A stretch of 36,685 bases of DNA, from positions 1 through 36,685 of the forward strand of contig JAOZVK010000005.1 in assembly GCA_029938185.1 (NCBI GenBank), written 5' to 3'. The notes under the pieces are model-generated. The model had not been told where the DNA came from and did not search any database. It saw only the letters and a program-made list of their open reading frames with translations. Origin of the DNA: Bacteroidales bacterium. GTDB lineage: Bacteria; Bacteroidota; Bacteroidia; Bacteroidales; JAOZVK01. The translations under genes and the position numbers were made by a program. Every line of letters begins with the position of its first letter. Positions within the stretch are counted from its first letter, which is position 1. This document shows, in pieces, positions 28,873-36,685 of this stretch.

Positions 28873-30651
28873 ATGACAATAAATAAAAAAATTTCAGATT
28901 TAAGGGATTTAATGAAAAAAAATAAAATAGATGCATATATAATCCCTAGCACCGATGCACATCAAAGCGAGTATATAGCAGAACATTGGATGGCTCGTTA
29001 TTGGATTTCAGGTTTTTTAGGTTCGGCTGGTGTAGTTGTTGTTACACAGGGCTTTGCTGGCTTGTGGACAGATTCACGATATTTTATTCAAGCCGAAAAC
29101 GAACTAAAAGATTCTGAAATTGAGCTTGTAAAACTTAATGTTCCTCATACACCCGAATATATTGAGTGGATTTCTTATAAACTAAAAAAAGATAACACTG
29201 TTGGTTTTTCGCAAGATGTTTTTTCGGTATCAGCATACAGGCAAATGGTAAGTGCATTTGATGATAAAGGAATACATATAAATAGCAATATAGACTTAAT
29301 CAATGAAATATGGAAAAACAGACCACAAATTCCCATAAATAAAATATTAATCCATGATATTAAATTTGCGGGAAAAACTGTTGATGATAAAGTTTTAGAA
29401 GTAAGAAAAATCATGAAAAAAAGAGATTTTGATTATCACATAATTTCTTCATTAGATGATATTGCATGGTTATATAATATTAGAGGAAACGATATAGATT
29501 ATAATCCTCTTGCAATAGCATTTGCAATAATATCACAAAATAACAACTACCTTTTCATAGATGAACAAAAAATTGATAATAAAGCAAAAGAGTTTTTTAA
29601 AAACAATAGTATTACAGTTTATCCATATGAGAATATAACAGAATTTATAAAAAATATAGAAAACTCGAAAACAGTTTTATTATCGCCCGAAAAAACAAAT
29701 GTCTCTATTTATAAATCAATACCAAAACATTGTAAAATAATAGAAAGTACTAATATTGTAACACAGCTAAAAGCCAGCAAAAACAAAATAGAAATTAAGA
29801 ATATTAAAGAAACGATGGTGAAAGATGGTGTTGCTTTAGTTAAATTCTATATATGGTTGGAAAACAATATTGGAAAAATCAAAATAACTGAATATTCAAT
29901 CGCTGAGAAACTAAAGGAATATAGAGCTGAACAAGAGGGTTTTGTGGGCGAAAGTTTTCCATCAATTGTTGGCTACAACGAAAATGGAGCAATAATACAC
30001 TATTCGGCAAACAAAGAATCGGCAAAAGAGATAAAAGCCGAAGGCATATTATTGATTGATTCGGGAGGTCAATATTTGGGAGGCACAACAGATATAACAA
30101 GAACAATAGCTTTGGGAGAAGCAACGGAAAAACAAAAGCGTGATTTTACATTGGTGCTAAAAGGAAATATAAATCTTTCGCAAGCAAAATTTCCAAGTGG
30201 AACAAATGGATACCAATTGGATATTCTGGCAAGAAAAGCTTTGTGGGACGCAGGAATGAATTATGGACATGGTACTGGTCACGGAGTGGGATATTTTTTG
30301 AATGTACACGAAGGTCCTCAAAATATTGGAATCAGACCAGTAAACCAATCTATAATGGCAGGTATGGTAAGTTCAAACGAACCTGGATTATATAGAGAAA
30401 ATCAATATGGTATTAGGATTGAAAACCTTATTTTGGCAAAGCAATCACATGAAACCGAATTTGGAATTTTTTTAGAATTTGAAACTCTTACTCTATTTCC
30501 AATAGATATAAACTTGATTGATAAAAGTATTTTGACAAAAAAAGAAATAAAATGGATAAATAATTATCATAAAAAAGTTTATGATAATTTGAAAACTCAA
30601 CTTGATAGCGAAGAACAAAAGTGGCTGAAAAACAGGATTGTATCTCTATAA
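28873..30651 (+). CDS. Xaa-Pro aminopeptidase (M24 family)
   Basis: DAYIIPSTDAHQSEYIAEHWMARYWISGFLGSAG; LLIDSGGQYLGGTTDITRTIALG; GHGTGHGVGYFLNVHEGP. Confidence 0.93.
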   Translation: MTINKKISDLRDLMKKNKIDAYIIPSTDAHQSEYIAEHWMARYWISGFLGSAGVVVVTQGFAGLWTDSRYFIQAENELKDSEIELVKLNVPHTPEYIEWISYKLKKDNTVGFSQDVFSVSAYRQMVSAFDDKGIHINSNIDLINEIWKNRPQIPINKILIHDIKFAGKTVDDKVLEVRKIMKKRDFDYHIISSLDDIAWLYNIRGNDIDYNPLAIAFAIISQNNNYLFIDEQKIDNKAKEFFKNNSITVYPYENITEFIKNIENSKTVLLSPEKTNVSIYKSIPKHCKIIESTNIVTQLKASKNKIEIKNIKETMVKDGVALVKFYIWLENNIGKIKITEYSIAEKLKEYRAEQEGFVGESFPSIVGYNENGAIIHYSANKESAKEIKAEGILLIDSGGQYLGGTTDITRTIALGEATEKQKRDFTLVLKGNINLSQAKFPSGTNGYQLDILARKALWDAGMNYGHGTGHGVGYFLNVHEGPQNIGIRPVNQSIMAGMVSSNEPGLYRENQYGIRIENLILAKQSHETEFGIFLEFETLTLFPIDINLIDKSILTKKEIKWINNYHKKVYDNLKTQLDSEEQKWLKNRIVSL

Positions 30652-30762
30652 TACAATATGTGTTTTTTAACATAACAATAAATACTAATATATAAATTAA
30701 TGATAATAATCATATTTTTTTTTGTAGATTATTAAATTATATATACTTTTAAAGTGAAAAAT

Positions 30763-30797
30763 TAAGGTATTCGACCTGTTTAGCATTACTTACACAC
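30763..30797. repeat. Family A repeat terminus
   Basis: TAAGGTATTCGACCTGTTTAGCATTACTTACACAC. Confidence 0.6.
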
Positions 30798-30900
30798 TTT
30801 TGCAAACTAATGTCATATAGTTAATTGTATAGAAGTAAATACCAAGAAATTTTTGTAAAACTACTTAGTTAATAATTTCAAATCAAAATTTATAGGAAAT

Positions 30901-32679
30901 ATGGAAGTAAAAAGGATTTTTGACATACTTGACAATTTAAATGAAAAATATCCAGACAAAGCAGATGCGCTTGCTTGTAAAAAAGATGGTGCCTGGATAA
31001 AACATAGTACTAAAGAATATCATCAATTTGCAAACTATGTAAGTTATGGTCTTTTAAAATTAGGATTTAATAGAGGTGATAAAATTGCCACAGTATCAAA
31101 TAACAGACCAGAATGGAATTTTGCAGACATGGGGATGTTACAAGTTGGAGTTGTTCACGTTCCAATATATCCTACTATAAGCGATAAGGAATATCGCCAT
31201 ATACTTAAACACTCAGACGCAAAGATACTCCTAGTATCAAACGAAGATTTATACAAAAGATTAAGTATAATAGTTGATGAAATTGAATCAATAAAAGAAA
31301 TCTATACTTTTGACCAAATTGAAGGTGCAAAAAACTTTAATGAAATAATTGAACTTGGCAAAAAATCCGAAGATTATAATCTAAGGGGTACACTTGTTAA
31401 TAGAAAAGCCGAAATTTCAGAAGATGATTTAGCTACAATTATATATACATCAGGAACAACTGGACTACCAAAAGGAGTAATGCTTTCGCATAAAACTTTT
31501 ACTTTTCAGGCAAAAAAAATAGCAAAATTAGTTCCAATTAACAATAAACATAGAATGATAAGCTTTTTGCCATTGTGCCATGTACTTGAGCGTGTTGGTG
31601 GTTATGCATTCCAATATATTGGTACAAGTATATATTATGCCGAAGGTATTGAAAAGGTTGCCGAAAATATAAAAGAAATTCAACCTCATGGATTTATTAC
31701 TGTACCTCGTTTGTTAGAAAAAGTTTATGACAAAATAGTTGCAAAAGGAAAAGAACTTGAAGGTAAGAAAAAAGATTTATTTTTCTGGGCTTTAAACTTA
31801 GGTGAAGAATACGAATTTTCAGGAAAAGGATTTGCTTATTATGCAAAACTAAAAGCTGCCAATCTTCTTATATTTAGCAAATGGAGAGAAGCATTAGGCG
31901 GAAATATAAAAATGATTATTTCGGGTGGTGCTGCACTTCAACCTCGTTTGGCAAGAGTATTTCATGCTGCCCAAATTCCAGTATATGAGGGTTATGGCTT
32001 ATCCGAAACTGCACCTGTAATTGCTGTAAATAGACCTGGTGGAACTATGTTTGGAACCGTAGGTCCTGTATTAAGTAGCGAGCAAGATGTGAAAATTGCC
32101 GAAGATGGCGAAATTCTTTTCAAAGGACCTAATTTAATGCAAGGTTACCTAAAAGACGAAGAGAAAACAAAAGAAGCTATTGATACTGATGGTTGGTTTC
32201 ATACGGGTGATATAGGTACTTTTGTTGATGGTAGATATTTGAAAATTACTGACAGAAAGAAAGAAATGTTTAAACTTTCGACAGGTAAATATGTTGCTCC
32301 AGGAGCTGTTGAAAATGTTCTTAAAGAATCATTTTTTATTGAACAACTTATGATTGTTGGCGAAAATGAAAAATTTGCAGGTGCATTAGTTTCTCCAAAT
32401 TTTGAGTTTTTGCATGACTGGTGTCACGATAAAAAAATTCATTATAGAGATAATAAAGAACTTATAGAACACCCTGAAGTAATTTCAAGATATCAAGAAG
32501 AGTTAGATGAATTTAATAAAAAACTTGGACATACCGAAAGAATAAAACGCTTTGAGTTAGTATGTGAAGAATGGACTCCAGATACAGGAGAGCTTTCGCC
32601 AACATTAAAACTGAAAAGAAGAGTTGTAAAAGAAAAATATAAAGATAAGATTAAAAAAATATATTTGATAAATAAGTAA
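30901..32679 (+). CDS. AMP-forming long-chain acyl-CoA synthetase
   Basis: IIYTSGTTGLPKGVMLSH; YEGYGLSETAP; GWFHTGDIG…ITDRKKEMFKLSTGKYVAP. Confidence 0.92.
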   Translation: MEVKRIFDILDNLNEKYPDKADALACKKDGAWIKHSTKEYHQFANYVSYGLLKLGFNRGDKIATVSNNRPEWNFADMGMLQVGVVHVPIYPTISDKEYRHILKHSDAKILLVSNEDLYKRLSIIVDEIESIKEIYTFDQIEGAKNFNEIIELGKKSEDYNLRGTLVNRKAEISEDDLATIIYTSGTTGLPKGVMLSHKTFTFQAKKIAKLVPINNKHRMISFLPLCHVLERVGGYAFQYIGTSIYYAEGIEKVAENIKEIQPHGFITVPRLLEKVYDKIVAKGKELEGKKKDLFFWALNLGEEYEFSGKGFAYYAKLKAANLLIFSKWREALGGNIKMIISGGAALQPRLARVFHAAQIPVYEGYGLSETAPVIAVNRPGGTMFGTVGPVLSSEQDVKIAEDGEILFKGPNLMQGYLKDEEKTKEAIDTDGWFHTGDIGTFVDGRYLKITDRKKEMFKLSTGKYVAPGAVENVLKESFFIEQLMIVGENEKFAGALVSPNFEFLHDWCHDKKIHYRDNKELIEHPEVISRYQEELDEFNKKLGHTERIKRFELVCEEWTPDTGELSPTLKLKRRVVKEKYKDKIKKIYLINK

Positions 32680-32740
32680 GTATTAAGACATAAATTTCTA
32701 AAGTAAAAATACGGATATTCTCATGTGATGCTATGTAAGC

Positions 32741-32762
32741 GTGGCATGTTGCAACATGCCAC
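32741..32762. repeat. REP-like perfect palindrome GTGGCATGTTGCAACATGCCAC
   Basis: Variant of 19240-19261 with both arms changed. Confidence 0.72.
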
Positions 32763-32961
32763 GATGATTATTAGAAAACACAGACAACTTTAATATATTT
32801 CTATATTAATGCTTGTCTTTCTGATAATTTGAAAAACTTTTGAAATTTAAGTCTTTATACAGTAGTTCAATACTATTTGCTTTATAAAAAATAAATTTAT
32901 TCTGTAATTTGCATTTAGCAATTTGCAGAGTGGTTTAAATATAGCTAATAAACAATTTTAG

Positions 32962-33076
32962 GCTACAAGTTTAAAGTTGGACAAAATTAGACTGGTCTGA
33001 CCGCTTCAAGCGGTCTGACCGATTTGCTCTTACATATAAATTATAACAAATTAATTTTCAACACTGTCCAACTTTA
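32962..33076. repeat. Family B-related element carrying an internal hairpin GGTCTGACCGCTTCAAGCGGTCTGACC
   Basis: GGCTACAAGTTTAAAGTTGGACA … TGTCCAACTTTAAAATGGC inverted ends. Confidence 0.6.
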
Positions 33077-33141
33077 AAATGGCAATCAAATTTTATTAGT
33101 TAAAGATGAGTATGTGGTGATTTATTTCCATAATAGTAGTC

Positions 33142-33236
33142 TAACAAAAGTTTTTCGACATTCCTATTTGTTAATTTGCATATTGTTAGAGTATTAATTA
33201 AATACATAAGCAATATTAAATAGGTCGAAGACCTTA
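33142..33236. repeat. Family A repeat, right half, just upstream of the second ligase gene
   Basis: CAAAAGTTTTTCGACATTCCTATTTG…CATAAGCAATATTAAATAGGTCGAAGACCTTA. Confidence 0.72.
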
Positions 33237-33250
33237 AATAAATAAAGAAT

Positions 33251-35023
33251 ATGAAAGTAAAAAGAACATTTGATATTCTTAATATCATAAAAGAAAAGTA
33301 TAATAAACCTAATCTTTTAGTATCTAAATCTGCAGGTAAATGGCGAGAATATGATATTATAGATTATATCGAAAATGCAAACAGATTTAGTTATGGATTG
33401 TTGGAACTTGGTTTTAAAAAAGGTGATAAAATTGCAACTGTATCAAACAATAGACCCGAATGGAATTTTGTTGATATGGGTTCTGCACAAGTTGGTGTAA
33501 TACATATTCCAATTTATCCAACAATTAGTTCTTCAGAATATATGCATATTCTAAATCATTCGGAAGTAAAAATGTTAATTGTTTCCGACTTAGAATTATA
33601 CAATAAGATTGCACCTATAACAAAAAATATTCCTAATATTGAATATATATATACATTTAATCATTATTCAGAAACAAAACACTGGTCAGAAATTGTTGAA
33701 TTAGGAGAGCATAATGAACATAAATATAAAAGAGAGCTTGAAGAAATAAAACAAAATATTAAAATTGATGATGTTGTTTCAATAATATATACATCAGGTA
33801 CAACAGGAGTACCTAAGGGAGTAATGATGACTCATAATAACTTTATAAGTAACATGTTAGCTATTGATCCGAAATTACCATTAGATAGTTCGCATAAAGT
33901 TATAAGTTTTTTGCCCTTGTGCCATGTTCTTGAACGTTTAGCAAACTATTCGTATCAATACAAAGGAATAAGTATATATTACGCCGAAGGAATAGAAATG
34001 CTTTCGGATAATATGAAAGAAATTAAACCACATGGATTTATTACTGTACCAAGAGTTCTTGAAAAAATTTTTGATAAAATCATTGCTAAAGGAAAAGAGC
34101 TAAAAGGAATAAAACGAACTATTTTCTTTTGGGCTGTTGGTTTGGGGCTAAACTATAAACTAAAAGGTAGAGGTGCTATATATAATGCTAAACTTAAGAT
34201 TGTTGATAAATTGATTTTCAGTAAATGGAGAGAAGCATTAGGCGGAAATGTTATTTGTATTATTTCGGGGGGTGCTGCATTACAGGTTCGATTATCAAAG
34301 GTTTTTTCGGCAGCAGGCATTAATTTGTTCGAAGGGTATGGACTAACAGAAACTGCACCAGTGATAGCAGTAAATTATCCAGGAAAAGACAATAACGTAT
34401 TTGGTAGTGTTGGAAAAATTATTGAAGGAGTTGAAGTTAAAATTGCATCTGATGGAGAGATTTTAATGAAAGGACCAAACTTAATGAAAGGATACTATAA
34501 AGACTTGGAAATGACTCAAAAAGTTATTGACAGAGACGGCTGGTTTCACACTGGAGATATTGGTAAATTTGTTAATAAAGAATTTTTAAAAATTACGGAT
34601 AGAAAAAAAGAAATTTTCAAACTTTCGACAGGAAAATATGTAGCTCCCCAAGTAATTGAAAACCTGTTAAAAGAGTCTTTTTTTATTGAACAATTGATAA
34701 TTATTGGCGAAAATGAAAAATTTACATCTGCACTTATATCTCCTAATTTTACTTATTTGCATGATTGGTGTTCAATGAAAAAAATTCAATTTAAAGATAA
34801 CCAAGAATTAATACAAAATCCTAATGTTATTGAAAGATATCAGCATGAAATAGATGAATTTGGCGAAAAGTTAGGAAAAACTGAAAAAATAAAAAAATTT
34901 AGATTAGTTTGTGAAGAATGGACTTCGGAAGGTGGTGAATTATCACCAACATTAAAACTTAAAAGAAGATATGTTATGGAAAAATATAAGAAACTTGTTA
35001 AAGAAATATATTCACAAAGCTAA
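33251..35023 (+). CDS. AMP-forming long-chain acyl-CoA synthetase, tandem paralogue
   Basis: Same length and motifs as 30901-32679 (IIYTSGTTGVPKGVMMTH; FEGYGLTETAP). Confidence 0.92.
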   Translation: MKVKRTFDILNIIKEKYNKPNLLVSKSAGKWREYDIIDYIENANRFSYGLLELGFKKGDKIATVSNNRPEWNFVDMGSAQVGVIHIPIYPTISSSEYMHILNHSEVKMLIVSDLELYNKIAPITKNIPNIEYIYTFNHYSETKHWSEIVELGEHNEHKYKRELEEIKQNIKIDDVVSIIYTSGTTGVPKGVMMTHNNFISNMLAIDPKLPLDSSHKVISFLPLCHVLERLANYSYQYKGISIYYAEGIEMLSDNMKEIKPHGFITVPRVLEKIFDKIIAKGKELKGIKRTIFFWAVGLGLNYKLKGRGAIYNAKLKIVDKLIFSKWREALGGNVICIISGGAALQVRLSKVFSAAGINLFEGYGLTETAPVIAVNYPGKDNNVFGSVGKIIEGVEVKIASDGEILMKGPNLMKGYYKDLEMTQKVIDRDGWFHTGDIGKFVNKEFLKITDRKKEIFKLSTGKYVAPQVIENLLKESFFIEQLIIIGENEKFTSALISPNFTYLHDWCSMKKIQFKDNQELIQNPNVIERYQHEIDEFGEKLGKTEKIKKFRLVCEEWTSEGGELSPTLKLKRRYVMEKYKKLVKEIYSQS

Positions 35024-35073
35024 TATGTTGAATTTCTTGACTCTTAGAGTCCTAGGTGTTTTATATATATAAT

Positions 35074-35121
35074 AAAAAAGCTTATATTATGTTACTGACA
35101 ATTGCATATGTAAGCTTTTTT
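35074..35121. terminator. Likely bidirectional intrinsic terminator
   Basis: AAAAAAGCTTATAT…ATATGTAAGCTTTTTT inverted repeat with T-tract, downstream of the ligase stop. Confidence 0.65.
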
Positions 35122-35253
35122 GTTTACAAAGAAACTTTATAAACCAAGTAAGTAACAAAACAAAAATTTTTCCCATATTTTACTAAGATAAACATCTGAT
35201 TGATAGTGTATATAGTAATAATAAATAGATTGAAGACAATAAAATATTAAACT

Positions 35254-35604
35254 ATGGAAATAATTGAAATTAACGAAATGGAATTTTATGCATTTCACGG
35301 ACACTTAAAGGAAGAACGAGTTGTAGGAAATAGATTTTTGATTGATTTAAAAATTGAAGCAGACTGTTTAACTGCTGCCAAATCAGATAATCTTGACGAC
35401 GCAGTAAATTATAAAGATGCATATGATATTGTGAAAAAGCAAATGAAGAAAAAATCACATTTACTTGAAAATATTGCTAAAAGAATATTAGATGCTTTGT
35501 ACGAAAATATTAAAGGAATTAAAAAAGTAACAGTAAAAGTACAAAAATTGAATCCTCCAATAGATGGTATTATGAAAAGTGTTAGTATTACTATGAGTAA
35601 ATAA
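35254..35604 (+). CDS. folB: Dihydroneopterin aldolase
   Basis: MEFYAFHGHLKEERVVGNRFLIDLKIE…AVNYKDAYDIV…LLENIAKRI…VTVKVQKLNPPIDG. Confidence 0.9.
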   Translation: MEIIEINEMEFYAFHGHLKEERVVGNRFLIDLKIEADCLTAAKSDNLDDAVNYKDAYDIVKKQMKKKSHLLENIAKRILDALYENIKGIKKVTVKVQKLNPPIDGIMKSVSITMSK

Positions 35605-35626
35605 CTAACTATGGTTTTAAGCATTT

Positions 35627-35728
35627 TTACAAAAGTTTTTCAATATTTATATTTTGTTAAATATCATATTGTTAGAATGTTAATAAAATCCATAAGCAGT
35701 ATTAAATCATTCGAAAACCATAATTTTA
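35627..35728. repeat. Degenerate family A right half
   Basis: ACAAAAGTTTTTCAATATTTAT…CCATAAGCAGTATTAAATCATTCGAAAACCATA. Confidence 0.5.
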
Positions 35729-35744
35729 AGCAAATTTAAAACAC

Positions 35745-36197
35745 ATGAAAGAAACATTAAAAATGCATATTATAAATGGACCTAATCTAAATTTATTAGG
35801 GATAAGAGAAAAATCTATATATGGTGATATTTCATTTAAAAAATATTTTATTATCCTCTCAAATAGATATCCAAATATTGACCTAAAATATTTTCAATCA
35901 AACTCAGAGGGTGAAATAATAAATAAAATTCAAGAGGCAGGTTTTTCGAGTGATGGAATCATTTTGAATGCAGCAGCATATACTCACACATCTATTGCAA
36001 TTGCTGATTCAATTGCTGCAATTACTACTCCAGTTGTTGAGGTTCATATTTCAAATATTGCAAAAAGAGAAAGCTACAGACATCAATCGTATATTGCACC
36101 CAATTGTATTGGTAGTATATTTGGTTTTGGTTTAGACTCTTATCGTTTAGCAATTGAAGCTATTATTGAACAGGCAAATTTAAAAGTTAAAAGCTAA
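35745..36197 (+). CDS. aroQ: Type II 3-dehydroquinate dehydratase
   Basis: IINGPNLNLLGIREKSIYGD; QSNSEGEIINKIQEA; ILNAAAYTHTSIAIADSI; EVHISNIAKRESYRHQSYIA. Confidence 0.94.
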   Translation: MKETLKMHIINGPNLNLLGIREKSIYGDISFKKYFIILSNRYPNIDLKYFQSNSEGEIINKIQEAGFSSDGIILNAAAYTHTSIAIADSIAAITTPVVEVHISNIAKRESYRHQSYIAPNCIGSIFGFGLDSYRLAIEAIIEQANLKVKS

Positions 36198-36285
36198 AAG
36201 TTTTTCAATATTTATTTGTATAATCAACTGTATTATAATGGTATACATATACACATAAGTCACATTAAATAGGTCAAAGACCTTA
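36196..36285. repeat. Family A right half immediately after the aroQ stop
   Basis: AAAAGTTTTTCAATATTTATTTG…ACATAAGTCACATTAAATAGGTCAAAGACCTTA. Confidence 0.65.
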
Positions 36286-36311
36286 ATTTTACACTATTCT
36301 TGCTTTCATAT

Positions 36312-36455
36312 TTCGGGCTACCCTTCAGAAGTTGGACAGTCTTGTTTTTCAAATAGTTTTAATCATAGAACTAAAGTGGAGATTAGCAGAACTTTGCGAA
36401 ACGTTGCATGTAACTTTGCGGTTAAAAGCGGTTAACTTAAAACTGGTAGCTCATA
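36312..36455. repeat. Family B repeat, inverted copy of 9988-10137
   Basis: GGGCTACCCTTCAGAAGTTGGACAGTCTTGTTTTTCAAATAGTTTTAATCATAG…CTTTGCGGTTAAAAGCGGTTAACTTAAAACTGGTAGC. Confidence 0.75.
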
Positions 36456-36534
36456 TTTTTATCAATAAATATTATGTTGTATCACAAAAATTTTATAACT
36501 TTGTAAAAGTGTTCAAATAAATACAATTAATGAG

Positions 36535-36685
36535 ATGGAAAAGCATTATACATTTGAAGAAATTAGTCAGTTGCTTACAACAATTTCTATAACACAGGCA
36601 GAAACAAGTAAATCAATGAAAGAAAATGATAGAATTCTGACTGAAAAATTTAATGAAACTGATAGAAAGTTTAAAGAAACAGATA
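36535..36685 (+). CDS. Start of a protein running off the window (MEKHYTFEEISQLLTTISITQAETSKSMKENDRILTEKFNETDRKFKETD…), possibly DUF3782/coiled-coil PD-(D/E)XK-associated family
   Basis: Open frame to window end; FNETDRKFKETD coiled-coil repeats; TAACTTTG -7-like box at 36496-36503. Confidence 0.55.
   Translation, partial: MEKHYTFEEISQLLTTISITQAETSKSMKENDRILTEKFNETDRKFKETD

Noticed and set aside
23534-30673. Minus-strand ORFs within the activase, PorV and aminopeptidase genes
   Set aside because: Complement of well-supported plus-strand genes; no recognisable domains.
1855-36285. CRISPR-like array interpretation of the recurrent AGGTCGAAGACCT repeats
   Set aside because: Copies are dispersed in intergenic regions in both orientations, with no regular spacing or spacers.
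36312-36520. 62-aa ORF 36332-36520 in the family B repeat
   Set aside because: Lies on repeat sequence and a likely promoter for the gene at 36535; no domain features.
1-36685. tRNA/rRNA genes
   Set aside because: No cloverleaf or rRNA-like conserved segments recognised by eye; a tRNAscan/Infernal run would be needed to exclude small RNAs.

Overview
AT-rich chromosomal window whose gene content and promoter style (TTTG-N19-TAnnTTTG) look like Bacteroidota. Backbone genes: alpha-2-macroglobulin-like protein, TerC, BNR/VPS10-like repeat protein, asnB, AhpD-like protein plus divergent HxlR regulator, prfA, a 1432-aa acyl-CoA dehydratase activase fusion, PorV/PorQ-like protein, Xaa-Pro aminopeptidase, two tandem AMP-forming acyl-CoA ligases, folB and aroQ. 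Accessory content: (i) a toxin/SUKH-like immunity pair flanked by duplicated small membrane ORFs; (ii) a two-gene PD-(D/E)XK nuclease + solitary TOPRIM protein module bracketed by ~122-bp direct repeats, with a decayed gene upstream, which is the best candidate for an undescribed defence-like system; (iii) a dense non-autonomous MITE-like repeat family (TAAGGTCTTCGACCTATTTA...TAAATAGGTCGAAGACCTTA) with at least 12 copies, whose ends repeatedly coincide with gene stop codons; (iv) a second palindromic element nested inside one of those copies, with the uninterrupted site visible elsewhere in the window; (v) gene remnants absent from the ORF track, including a RelE/ParE-like C-terminus. No rRNA, tRNA or CRISPR array was recognised. 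All family calls are by eye from sequence motifs; no searches were run.
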